In this document: piece after piece, positions 27,952 to 35,400 of the stretch
Position numbering within the stretch: position 1 is the stretch's first letter
Layout of the letters: the number at the start of each line of letters is the position of its first letter
Source of the DNA: DATBGZ01 sp036557785
GTDB lineage: Bacteria > Actinomycetota > Actinomycetes > Mycobacteriales > Micromonosporaceae
Length of the DNA stretch: 64,000 nt
NCBI GenBank assembly: GCA_036557785.1
Contig: DATBGZ010000098.1
Coordinates: forward strand, 51,090 to 115,089
Direction of reading: 5' to 3'
Program-made: the position numbers and the translations under genes
The notes under the pieces: model-generated
Database searches by the model: none
Seen by the model: the letters and a program-made list of their open reading frames with translations, nothing else
What the model was told of the DNA's origin: nothing

Positions 27952-28182
27952 ATGGCAGCGACCACCACGGCACCGGCTACCGAGAAAGGCCGTCGGATCG
28001 TCGGCGCCGAGCGCGCGACACTGGCGAAGGATCTGGTCAAGCGCTACACGTCCGGCGAGAGCATTCGCGCCCTCGCCTCCTCGACCGGCCGTTCGTACGG
28101 CTTTGTCCACCGCGTGTTGACTGAATCGGGTGTCCAGCTTCGCCAGCGGGGCGGCGCGCGCAGGCGCAAGAAGGCGGCCTGA
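27952..28182 (+). CDS. small helix-turn-helix protein
   Basis: A 76-residue basic protein: RKDLVKRYTSGESIRALASSTGRSYGFVHRVLTESG-like core (about 24-58) forms an HTH resembling those of small conserved actinobacterial DNA-binding proteins, followed by a Gly/Arg/Lys tail that could contact DNA backbone. GAAGGA lies 8-13 nt before the ATG. About 260 nt of non-coding DNA with lower GC precedes it, which suggests a long regulated leader. I know homologues in Streptomyces by appearance but not their role. Confidence 0.8.
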   Translation: MAATTTAPATEKGRRIVGAERATLAKDLVKRYTSGESIRALASSTGRSYGFVHRVLTESGVQLRQRGGARRRKKAA

Positions 28183-28214
28183 TCTGTTCGCCGCGCGACG
28201 CGCGGAGACGTTGA

Positions 28215-28988
28215 ATGACCGATCCTGAGTCCGAGATCCGAGTGGATCGTGACGGGCCGGTCGCGACAGTCACGCTGTGCCGGCCCCACGTCCTCAATGC
28301 ACAGACGCCGCGGATGTGGGAGCGGCTGCGCTCGATAGCTCGCGACCTGACCGGCGACGTGCGGGTGGTCGTGCTCCGCGGTGAGGGCCGGTCGTTCTCG
28401 GCCGGGCTCGACCTGTCGGCGCTGTCTGGACCAGCCGACGACCCGACGAGCATCGTCGGCATCGCGACGCTCGCCGAGGACGAAGCCAACGCCCGCATCG
28501 CGGGTTACCAGGAGGCGTTCGCCTGGTTGCGCCGACCCGACCTCATCAGCGTCGCGGCGGTGCAGGGGCACGCCATCGGCGCCGGGTTCCAGCTCGCGCT
28601 CGCCTGCGACCTGCGCATCTGCACGCAGGACGCCAAATTCACCATGGCCGAAGTCAGCCTCGGGCTCGTCCCTGACCTCGGCGGCACCAAGCGCCTCGTC
28701 GACCTGGTCGGCTACGCGCGGGCATTGGAGATCTGCGTGACGGGCCGCCGCATCTCCGCGGACGAGGCGCTGCGCTTCGGGCTCGTCACCTCGGTCGTTG
28801 AGCTCGAGGCACTGGACGACGCGGTGGCCGAGCTGACCGCCCAGCTGCTCGCCGCCAACCGTGATGCCGTGATCGAGGTCAAGGCCCTGCTCGCCGCGGC
28901 CGTCGGACACAGCTTCCCCGACCAGGAGCGTGCCGAGCGTGAGGCCCAGGTCCGGCTGATCCACGCCCTCGTCGGCAAGGGCGAGTGA
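28215..28988 (+). CDS. enoyl-CoA hydratase/isomerase family protein
   Basis: Crotonase-fold protein of 257 residues, at the position of mycobacterial echA12. The oxyanion-hole segments GRSFSAGLDLSAL and GHAIGAGFQLALACDL are intact and E146 in AEVSLGLVPDLGGT matches Glu164 of rat crotonase. The partner Glu144 is replaced by Gln126, so simple syn-hydration by the two-glutamate mechanism is doubtful; isomerase, hydrolase or altered hydration chemistry is possible. It is 33 bp after the HTH gene and could be co-transcribed. Confidence 0.9.
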   Translation: MTDPESEIRVDRDGPVATVTLCRPHVLNAQTPRMWERLRSIARDLTGDVRVVVLRGEGRSFSAGLDLSALSGPADDPTSIVGIATLAEDEANARIAGYQEAFAWLRRPDLISVAAVQGHAIGAGFQLALACDLRICTQDAKFTMAEVSLGLVPDLGGTKRLVDLVGYARALEICVTGRRISADEALRFGLVTSVVELEALDDAVAELTAQLLAANRDAVIEVKALLAAAVGHSFPDQERAEREAQVRLIHALVGKGE

Positions 28989-29075
28989 CCCCGCCACGAC
29001 CGGTTGCCGTTTCGCTGTCAGCAGAGCCCCGCCCGAACCCTTGCCCGGCCCGCGAGCGTGCGCTGCACCGCGAGC

Positions 29076-29081
29076 TAGGGT
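29076..29081 (+). promoter_or_regulatory. -10 box of the ABC exporter, leaderless type
   Basis: TAGGGT, 6 nt before the GTG at 29088. Confidence 0.55.
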
Positions 29082-29087
29082 CGGGCC

Positions 29088-30980
29088 GTGGGGCAACCGA
29101 TCGGCAACCTGGGCGTCAGTGGCTGGGCCATGATGCATTCGATGCGGCGCAAGGACGAGCTGGGCGACCGGCGCGTGGGCCGCGAAACCGCCTGGCGCGT
29201 CCTGCGGTTCGCCCGACCGTACGGCCGGATGATCGCCGTGTTTCTCATCGTCGTCGTGCTCGACTCGGGCATCGGGGTGGCCACGCCCGTCCTCGCCGGC
29301 AAGGTGGTCAACGAGATCAGCCACCCCGGGCCGGGTGCCGGGCGGATTGTCGTGATCTTCGCGCTGGTATTCGCTGGCCTCGCGGTGATCGATGCGGGCT
29401 TCTCGATCGCGCAACGCTGGCTCTCTGCGCGGATCGGCGAGGGAATCATCTATGACCTGCGTACCCGCGTCTACGACCACGTCCAGCGGATGCCGCTGCA
29501 GTTCTTCACCCGGACCCAGACCGGGGCCCTGGTCAGTCGGCTGAACAACGACGTCCTCGGCGCGCAGCAGGCGTTCACCTCGACCCTCTCCGGCACCGTC
29601 GGCAACATCATCTCGCTGGTGCTCACGGTCGGGGTGATGCTGAGCCTGTCGTGGCAGGTGACCATCCTGTCGCTGGTCCTGGTGCCGGCGTTCCTGCTGC
29701 CGGCGCGCATGGTTGGCGCCCGCATGGCCCAGATCACCCGCGAGGCCTACCAGCTCGACTCGCGCATGAACGCCACGATGACCGAACGGTTCGGCGTCGC
29801 CGGCGCGCTGCTCGTGAAGCTCTTCGGCCGGCCCGAGGTCGAGGCGCAGCGCTTCTCCGCCCGGGCGGCGCGGGTGCGCGACATCGGCGTGACGCGATCC
29901 ATGTACGGCACGGCCTTCATGGTCGGCATGATGCTGGTCGCGGCGCTCGCGGGCGCGCTGACGTACGGCGTCGGCGGCCGGCTCGCCGTGGCGGGCACGA
30001 TCCAGCCGGGCACCGTCGTCTCCCTGGCCCTGCTGCTGACCCGGCTCTACGGCCCGATCACCGCCCTGTCCAGCGCCCGCGTCAACGTGATGAGCGCGCT
30101 GGTCTCCTTCGAGCGGGTCTTCGAGGTGCTGGACCTGCCGCCCGCGATCGCGGAGAAGCCTTCGGCCATCGCCATTCCCGACAGTGGTGCGGGCACCATC
30201 GAGTTCCGCGACGTCCGCTTCCGCTACCCCTCGGCGGCAGAGGTCTCGCTGGCCTCGCTGGAGGACGTGTCCACACTGGACCGGACGATCGCCGAACCGG
30301 TGCTGCGCGGGGTGAGCTTCACCGTCCAACCCGGACAGTTGGTGGCTCTGGTCGGCCCGTCCGGCGCCGGCAAGTCCACCACGGCGATGCTGGTGCCGCG
30401 CGTCTACGACGTGACCTCCGGTGCCGTGCTCGTCGGTGGGGTGGACGTCCGGGACGCGACGTTGTCCTCGCTGCGCGACACGGTCGGTGTGGTCACCCAG
30501 GACGCCCACCTGTTCCACGAGACGATCGAGGAGAACCTGCGCTACGCGCGGCCTGAGGCGACCGACGATGAGCTGTGGGAGGCGCTGGACCGGGCGCAGA
30601 TCGGCGACCTCGTGCGGTCGCTGCCCGACGGATTGTCCACAATGGTCGGCGAGCGTGGCTACCGGTTCTCGGGCGGCGAGAAGCAGCGGATCGCGATCGC
30701 CCGGTTGCTGCTCAAGTCGCCCTCGATCGTGATCCTCGACGAGGCGACCGCGCACCTGGACAGCGAGTCGGAGGCGGCGGTGCAACGGGCGCTCTCCGAG
30801 GCCCTGGTCGGCCGGACCGCGCTGGTCATCGCGCATCGGCTCTCGACCGTCCGGGACGCCGACCAGATCGTGGTGCTCGACCACGGGGAGGTGGTCGAAC
30901 GGGGCACCCACGACGAATTGGTCGCCGAGGGCGGCCTCTACGCCGATCTCTACCGCACCCAGTTCGCCATCGCCGCCTGA
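29088..30980 (+). CDS. ABC exporter, fused permease and ATPase
   Basis: A half-transporter of 630 residues: six membrane helices (about 50-330), then a nucleotide-binding domain. Walker A is VGPSGAGKST near 423, the signature is FSGGEKQR near 525, and Walker B is ILDEATAHLDSE near 546. The Q-loop region VVTQDAHLFHETIEENL and the switch HRLSTV are intact. A homodimer would be needed for transport. Lipid, peptide or drug export cannot be distinguished. The GTG is 6 nt after a TAGGGT box. Confidence 0.93.
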   Translation: MGQPIGNLGVSGWAMMHSMRRKDELGDRRVGRETAWRVLRFARPYGRMIAVFLIVVVLDSGIGVATPVLAGKVVNEISHPGPGAGRIVVIFALVFAGLAVIDAGFSIAQRWLSARIGEGIIYDLRTRVYDHVQRMPLQFFTRTQTGALVSRLNNDVLGAQQAFTSTLSGTVGNIISLVLTVGVMLSLSWQVTILSLVLVPAFLLPARMVGARMAQITREAYQLDSRMNATMTERFGVAGALLVKLFGRPEVEAQRFSARAARVRDIGVTRSMYGTAFMVGMMLVAALAGALTYGVGGRLAVAGTIQPGTVVSLALLLTRLYGPITALSSARVNVMSALVSFERVFEVLDLPPAIAEKPSAIAIPDSGAGTIEFRDVRFRYPSAAEVSLASLEDVSTLDRTIAEPVLRGVSFTVQPGQLVALVGPSGAGKSTTAMLVPRVYDVTSGAVLVGGVDVRDATLSSLRDTVGVVTQDAHLFHETIEENLRYARPEATDDELWEALDRAQIGDLVRSLPDGLSTMVGERGYRFSGGEKQRIAIARLLLKSPSIVILDEATAHLDSESEAAVQRALSEALVGRTALVIAHRLSTVRDADQIVVLDHGEVVERGTHDELVAEGGLYADLYRTQFAIAA

Positions 30981-31015
30981 CGCATCGCGTCGGTGGTCCG
31001 TGGCATGCTCGCGCG

Positions 31016-31369
31016 GTGGCCGTCACGTTCGACGCGGAACTCTGGTTGTGGGACGCGCGTCGCTCCGACGCGTGGACGTTCGTCACCGTGCCGGCGGACA
31101 TCTCGGCCGAGGTGCGGGAGTTGGCGGGTGCCCCACGGCGTGGGTTCGGCTCGGCACGACCGGACCTTGCTCGATCGGACGCGAGCTGGGTGGCGCGTTT
31201 GCCGTCCTTGCGCACCATCGCAACACCGCGATCATCCACAAAGATCACCGTGTTGCGGGAGCGGAGCTGGGAGGCACGAACGCTGCCCAGCTCACGGGGC
31301 GGTTGGCCCCGAACGGCGCAGCCGTTTCAGCCGGTACGGATGAGCCTGTCCTCGGCGCGCTCGCTGTGA
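31016..31369 (+). pseudogene. DUF1905 gene truncated by a 111-bp palindromic element
   Basis: The first ~55 codons encode the start of a DUF1905 domain (VTFDAELWLWDARRSDAWTF followed by VPADISAEVRELAGAPRRGFGSAR), a small beta-barrel protein normally near 95-100 residues. At 31183 the sequence switches to the repeat element, and the remaining codons to the TAG at 31369 are unlike the family. The expected second half of the domain is missing. The frame overlaps the 3' end of the convergent MprF-like gene by 43 bp. Confidence 0.75.
31183..31293. repeat. 111-bp palindromic element, copy 1
   Basis: The ends are inverted repeats beginning GAGCTGGG, and the core is a second hairpin with arms GCAACACCGCGATC and GATCACCGTGTTGC around 9 nt. 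A second copy of identical length lies at 38562-38672. It resembles a MITE or REP-type sequence and encodes no protein. It has landed in, or been joined to, a DUF1905 gene. Confidence 0.85.
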
Positions 31370-33120
31370 CGACGGAAGGGCCGGGCGAGGCGAGCCGTGA
31401 GCTGCGCGAGCGATGCCGGGGTGACGACGAACGCCTCGGCTCGCAGGGCGGCGAAGCCGACCCGGGGCAGGTGGCGCAGCGTCGGCAGGCACAGGAAACG
31501 GGGTCGCCACCCGGGCTGGTACTTGGCGTTGGCCCGGTACAGCGATTCGATCTGCCAGAACCGCGAGGCCAGGACCAGCAGCCAGTGCCAGGCGCGAAGG
31601 ACAGGCCCGGCGCCGATGCGGTTCGCCCGTTCGAAGACAGACCGCAGGATGGCGAAGTTCAGCGACACCCGGCACACGCCGAGCTCGGCAGCGGCTTGCA
31701 GAGTCGCCACCACCATGAACTCGATGAGTCCGTTGTCGGCGTTCCGGTCGCGGCGCATGGTGTCCAGCGACAGCCCATCCGTCCCCCACGGCACGAACTG
31801 CAGGAGTCCGCGTAGCCGGCCGCCCGAGTCCCACGCGAGGACCAGGACGTTCTCGGGGTCGGCCGGGTCCCCCACCCGAGACAGGGCCATCGAGAATCCG
31901 CGCTCAACCGTGCCGTCGCGCAGGGCCTTGGCCGCGTGGCGGGCGGCGGCGAGCTGGTCGGCGGGCAGGTCACGCTGGCGGGCTACCGCGCAGCGGTACC
32001 CGGCGCGCGCCACCCTGGCGACGGCCTGGCGCACCGATCGCATGGCCCGACCGTCCAGCTCGAATGCAGGGACGTCGATGATGGCCTCGTCGCCGAGCTC
32101 GATCGCGTCGAGGCCGTGACGCCGGTACACCTGCCCGGCGCGCTCGCCACAGCCGAGAACTGCCGGGGTCCAGCCGTTGCGGCGCGACTCGTGCAACCAT
32201 GCCCCGATGGCAGCGGGCCAGGCCTCGGGGTCGCCGATGGGGTCTCCCGCGGCGAGGCTCACTCCGCTGACGACCCGGTAGGCGATAGCGGCTTTGCCCG
32301 ATCGCGAGAAACAGACGGACTTGTCCTGCCGGAGCGAGAAGTAGCCCAGCGAGTCCAGGCTTCCGTAGCGTTGCAGGAGCATGCGCAACCGCAGCTCGTC
32401 CTCAGCGCTCTGCCCGGCCCGCCGGGGCCCTGGACGCAGCAACAGGGCCAGCGGCACCGCCACCGCCAGCAGGCCCATCGTCCCGGTCGTCAGCGCCACG
32501 GTGTCCTGCAGGGACGGCGCGGTGAAGCGCAGCGGGCCATCCAGGCCCAGCATGCCGAGCGCGGCGTGCGCGACCCATTCATGCACCGGCGGATGGCCGA
32601 CGAGGCGTTGCGACCGTACGGCGATCTCCGCGACGCCCACCATCAGGCCGGCGGCGGAGAACGCGGCGCAGGCGCCCACCGCCCGCCACCGGCTGACCGG
32701 GTCGGCGACGGCCCGGAACTGGTCGCGGGTGGTCACCAGAAGGACGACCACCGCCCCCGACAGCGCGGCGGAGTCGACGTCGAAGCCCTTCACGACGTTG
32801 AGCCCGACCCCCACCCCGGCAAGAACCGAGGCGAGCAGCCATGCCTCGCGCTTGCCTCGGTGCAGCCCGGTGCCGAGGTACATCAGCAGCAGTCCCACCG
32901 CGACGGTCGCGGCACGGGCCGTCTGGACGCCGCCGAGCGGGACCAGCTCCATGATCAATTGAAGGCGGTGGCGGGCGGGTGGCAGCACGACCTGCACTAC
33001 GTCGACGAAGCCGGTCAGCGTCACCAGCCGGGCGATCCAGGCGGCGGCTGTCCACGAGCCGAGCAGGTCCTGCAGCCGTCCGGGCAGCAGCCGTCGTCGG
33101 GACTCTCGAGACGCCTGCAC
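31327..33120 (-). CDS. MprF/LysX-like phosphatidylglycerol lysyltransferase domain protein (DUF2156)
   Basis: The 597 residues contain about six or seven membrane helices (about 20-245), then a DUF2156 GNAT-like domain. Segments typical of the family are LQRYGSLDSLGYFSLRQDKSVCFS, GVSLAAGDPIGDPEAWPAAI, FELDGRAMRSVRQAV and DGLSLDTMRRDRNADNGLIEFMV. Such domains add lysine or another amino acid to phosphatidylglycerol, giving resistance to cationic peptides. The membrane part is shorter than that of full MprF, so flippase function is uncertain. GTG 33120 follows a CAGGAT box by 6 nt. Confidence 0.85.
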   Translation of the reverse strand: MQASRESRRRLLPGRLQDLLGSWTAAAWIARLVTLTGFVDVVQVVLPPARHRLQLIMELVPLGGVQTARAATVAVGLLLMYLGTGLHRGKREAWLLASVLAGVGVGLNVVKGFDVDSAALSGAVVVLLVTTRDQFRAVADPVSRWRAVGACAAFSAAGLMVGVAEIAVRSQRLVGHPPVHEWVAHAALGMLGLDGPLRFTAPSLQDTVALTTGTMGLLAVAVPLALLLRPGPRRAGQSAEDELRLRMLLQRYGSLDSLGYFSLRQDKSVCFSRSGKAAIAYRVVSGVSLAAGDPIGDPEAWPAAIGAWLHESRRNGWTPAVLGCGERAGQVYRRHGLDAIELGDEAIIDVPAFELDGRAMRSVRQAVARVARAGYRCAVARQRDLPADQLAAARHAAKALRDGTVERGFSMALSRVGDPADPENVLVLAWDSGGRLRGLLQFVPWGTDGLSLDTMRRDRNADNGLIEFMVVATLQAAAELGVCRVSLNFAILRSVFERANRIGAGPVLRAWHWLLVLASRFWQIESLYRANAKYQPGWRPRFLCLPTLRHLPRVGFAALRAEAFVVTPASLAQLTARLARPFRRHSERAEDRLIRTG

Positions 33121-33126
33121 GGCCCC

Positions 33127-33132
33127 ATCCTG
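33127..33132 (-). promoter_or_regulatory. -10-like box, leaderless type
   Basis: CAGGAT on the minus strand, 6 nt before GTG 33120; weaker than TANNNT. Confidence 0.35.
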
Positions 33133-33151
33133 GCACCGGGAGGGGGCGCGG

Positions 33152-33748
33152 CTAACGCGGGGCGCCGGCGCGTCTGCGGACGGCGGTCTCGACCAGGTCG
33201 AGGACCTGGCCGAGGTCGGCCAGTGGCCTGCCCATCGCCAGATGTAACACCATGCCGTCGTAGGCGAGCTCCAGGAACTGGGCGAGCACCGCGAGATCCA
33301 CGTCGTCGCGCACCGAACCGCCCTCACTCTGGCGGCGCAGCCGATCCCGGGTGGCCGCCGCGATCGCCTCCGAGCGTGCCGCCCACCGGGTCGCGAAGGT
33401 GGGGTCGGTGCGCAGCCGCCGGGAGACCTCCAACTGGGTGCCGAGCCAGCCGGCGACCTCGTCCTTGCCCGCCCCGTCGGCGCGCGCCAGCAGGTCGCGC
33501 ATCACCTGCACCAGGCCGTCACGCGCGACGGTATCGACCATCATCGCCGCGTCGTCCTCCGCTACGGCGAGGAAGAGCGACTCCTTGTCGCGGAAGTGGT
33601 GGAAGATCGCCCCACGGGACAGGCCGATCTCCTCCTCCAACCGGCGTACGGTCGCGCCCTCGTACCCGTAGCGCGCGAAGCAGGCCCGCGCGCCGGCGAG
33701 GATACGCTGGCGACGGGCCTCGAGTTGGGCGGCGCTGACCCGGGGCAT
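33152..33748 (-). CDS. acnR: AcnR-type TetR repressor of aconitase
   Basis: The 198-residue protein has an N-terminal TetR HTH (about 8-55). The stretch ARACFARYGYEGATVRRLEE followed by SRGAIFHHFRDKESLFLAVA, then GLVQVMRDLL, closely resembles corynebacterial AcnR as I recall it. AcnR represses aconitase. The site at 33780-33803 upstream of this gene recurs upstream of acnA at 38314-38337, supporting auto- and cross-regulation. Unlike corynebacteria, a RIO kinase and a small membrane gene separate the repressor from acnA, by about 1.65 kb. An ATG at 33748 is used; longer frame rejected. Confidence 0.88.
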   Translation of the reverse strand: MPRVSAAQLEARRQRILAGARACFARYGYEGATVRRLEEEIGLSRGAIFHHFRDKESLFLAVAEDDAAMMVDTVARDGLVQVMRDLLARADGAGKDEVAGWLGTQLEVSRRLRTDPTFATRWAARSEAIAAATRDRLRRQSEGGSVRDDVDLAVLAQFLELAYDGMVLHLAMGRPLADLGQVLDLVETAVRRRAGAPR

Positions 33749-33779
33749 GTGTCGATGTTGACAGCCGATTACAGGGTTT

Positions 33780-33803
33780 GCAATCCGTACGTACGGTTTC
33801 TTA
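33780..33803 (-). promoter_or_regulatory. candidate AcnR operator upstream of acnR
   Basis: Contains the perfect 12-bp palindrome CCGTACGTACGG (33785-33796) inside a 24-bp block that is 19/24 identical to the block at 38314-38337. The TTGC at its promoter-proximal end is part of a possible -35 (TTGCAA) placed 17 bp before CAACAT, which lies 6 nt from the acnR ATG. Confidence 0.7.
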
Positions 33804-33832
33804 CCCGTTCGGCGCCGCCGGCCGCCGGGCGC

Positions 33833-33838
33833 TAGGGT
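33833..33838 (+). promoter_or_regulatory. -10 box, leaderless type
   Basis: TAGGGT, 7 nt before the GTG at 33846; favours that start over the GTG at 33837, which overlaps the box. Confidence 0.55.
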
Positions 33839-33845
33839 GCCTCGC

Positions 33846-34169
33846 GTGGAGCAGGATGGCGCGACGGGCACCGACGCGAGCGGCAGCGCCGCGGTCCCGA
33901 GGTCGTGGCAGGAGAGCCTGGGGTCTCTGACCAGGGAGGCAGGCGAGAATGCCGCCGCGGCCCGGGGACTCCGCCTGGCCGTCTGGGCGGCGATCGGCAC
34001 CTTCTGCCTCGTCGGCGGCGTGGTCGCCATCGTCGGCCTCGGTTACAGCGTGACCGGCCTGTCGCGCGCCGGCGTGCACGGCGGCCGCCGGACCGCGATC
34101 GCCGGCCTCGCCTCCAACACCGGGGTCATCGCGATCAGCATCGCGGGCCTGGTCGTCCTCGCGCGGTAA
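33846..34169 (+). CDS. small membrane protein, unknown
   Basis: A 107-residue protein: polar N-terminus of about 40 residues and two membrane helices (about 44-68 and 86-105) joined by a short basic loop RAGVHGGRRTAIAG. The two-helix pattern resembles DUF4190-type proteins but similarity is too weak to assign. The gene diverges from acnR, so the 97 bp between them holds promoters for both. Confidence 0.65.
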   Translation: MEQDGATGTDASGSAAVPRSWQESLGSLTREAGENAAAARGLRLAVWAAIGTFCLVGGVVAIVGLGYSVTGLSRAGVHGGRRTAIAGLASNTGVIAISIAGLVVLAR

Positions 34170-34239
34170 CTCGGGCGGCACGGCGGAAATGCGCTTGCGT
34201 TCGGTCGACGTGAGTGGTTGTCTGTCGCGCAGATCGGTG

Positions 34240-34258
34240 CGGCGCCTGGTGCGCCGCC
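34240..34258 (+). other. hairpin in the leader of the RIO kinase gene
   Basis: Perfect 7-bp stem GCGGCGC / GCGCCGC with a 5-nt loop, about 25 nt before the small ORF at 34284. The 229-nt stretch before the kinase gene otherwise holds only that ORF. Confidence 0.35.
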
Positions 34259-34283
34259 GTCATGGGAAGGGGTGAGGACAGCC

Positions 34284-34343
34284 ATGTCTATGCCCGTCCG
34301 CGGCGTCATGTCCGCCGCCCATTCCCACCCCGCTCGGGGCTGA
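34284..34343 (+). CDS. possible 19-residue leader peptide upstream of the RIO kinase
   Basis: A short ORF, MSMPVRGVMSAAHSHPARG, with strong purine-rich sequence (GGGAAGGGGTGAGGAC) just upstream of its ATG. Its stop is 55 nt before the kinase start. No known leader-peptide class fits; the only unusual content is two histidines near the end. It could couple kinase expression to translation or be incidental. Confidence 0.35.
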   Translation: MSMPVRGVMSAAHSHPARG

Positions 34344-34398
34344 CGCCAGCGCGACAGCACGGCGAGCCCGCGGGGTCCCGATCTCAAGGAGACAACCC

Positions 34399-35331
34399 GT
34401 GCGTTCGCACGACGACACCTTCACGCCCAAGGGCGGGCGTGATGTTCCCGCTCGTTCGGGCGGCTCGAAGCGCGTCCGTTTCGACGACGAGCCGATGTTC
34501 GACAAGCGTGGCCACCGCCGCCGTCTGGAGGAGATCGACGAGACTCCGGCCGAGGGCGGCCGATGGTCCACATGGGACCAATCGACGCCGACCGAGCGGG
34601 GGCCGAAGCCGTACCCGGACTGGCTCGTCACCGAGCTGGCCGCGGTCGACACCGAGCTCGGTGTGCTGAAGACAGGCAAGGAGGCCGACGTCTTCCTCGT
34701 TGACCGCGGGATTCCCGGCACCGACCGAAGGTGCCGGCTCGCGGCCAAGCGGTACCGCTCGGGGGAACATCGCATGTTCCATCGCGACTCCGGCTACCTG
34801 GAAGGGCGGCGGGTCAAGGAGTCCCGGATGAACCGGGCCATGCAGGGCCGTACCGGCTTCGGCCGCGAGCTCATCGCCGGCCAATGGGCCGCCGCGGAGT
34901 TCGCCGCGCTCTGCCGCCTCTACAGTGCCGGGGTGCCGGTGCCGTATCCGGTGCAGATCCTCGGGACGGAGCTGTTGCTGGAGTTCATCGGCGACGGCAC
35001 GACGGCCGCGCCGCGGGTCGCCGAGCTCCGGCGGGAGATGGACCTCGACGACGTGTGGCGGCAGCTCGTCGAGGCGATGCACCTGATGGCGCAGGCCGGG
35101 TTCGCCCACGGCGACCTGTCGGCGTACAACCTGCTCGTCCACAAGGGACGGCTGGTGGTCATCGACCTGCCTCAGATCGTCGACGTGGTCGCCAACCCGC
35201 AGGGGCGTCGGTTCCTGACCCGGGACGCGCAGAACGTCGCGGCGTGGTTCAGCCGCCTGGGCGTCTCGCACGCCGACGGCGACGAACTCGCCGCGGACCT
35301 CCTGCATACCGCCGGCCTGCGAGGGACGTGA
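34399..35331 (+). CDS. RIO1-family protein kinase
   Basis: A 310-residue kinase of the RIO type. After a polar N-terminus, TGKEADVFLVDRG is the nucleotide loop, LAAKRYRSGEHRMF contains the ATP lysine, and the catalytic loop is AHGDLSAYNLLVH (Asp239, Asn244) with the metal Asp in VVIDLPQIVD. RIO kinases in eukaryotes and archaea mature the small ribosomal subunit; bacterial substrates are unknown. AAGGAG lies 8-13 nt before the GTG. The gene sits between acnR and acnA on the opposite strand. Confidence 0.92.
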   Translation: MRSHDDTFTPKGGRDVPARSGGSKRVRFDDEPMFDKRGHRRRLEEIDETPAEGGRWSTWDQSTPTERGPKPYPDWLVTELAAVDTELGVLKTGKEADVFLVDRGIPGTDRRCRLAAKRYRSGEHRMFHRDSGYLEGRRVKESRMNRAMQGRTGFGRELIAGQWAAAEFAALCRLYSAGVPVPYPVQILGTELLLEFIGDGTTAAPRVAELRREMDLDDVWRQLVEAMHLMAQAGFAHGDLSAYNLLVHKGRLVVIDLPQIVDVVANPQGRRFLTRDAQNVAAWFSRLGVSHADGDELAADLLHTAGLRGT

Positions 35332-35339
35332 GTCCCCGT

Positions 35340-35393
35340 GTTAGCAAGGGCACCTTGCCAGCGCCTGGGCGTTAGCAAGGTGCCCTTCCTAAC
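35340..35393. repeat. GTTAGSAAGGTGCCC repeat forming a long hairpin between convergent genes
   Basis: Arms 35340-35358 and 35375-35393 pair at 18 of 19 positions with a 16-nt loop. It lies between the RIO kinase and acnA stops and may end both transcripts, although no T-run follows. The same sequence family appears at 52106-52159. Confidence 0.75.
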
Positions 35394-35400
35394 CCAGCAC

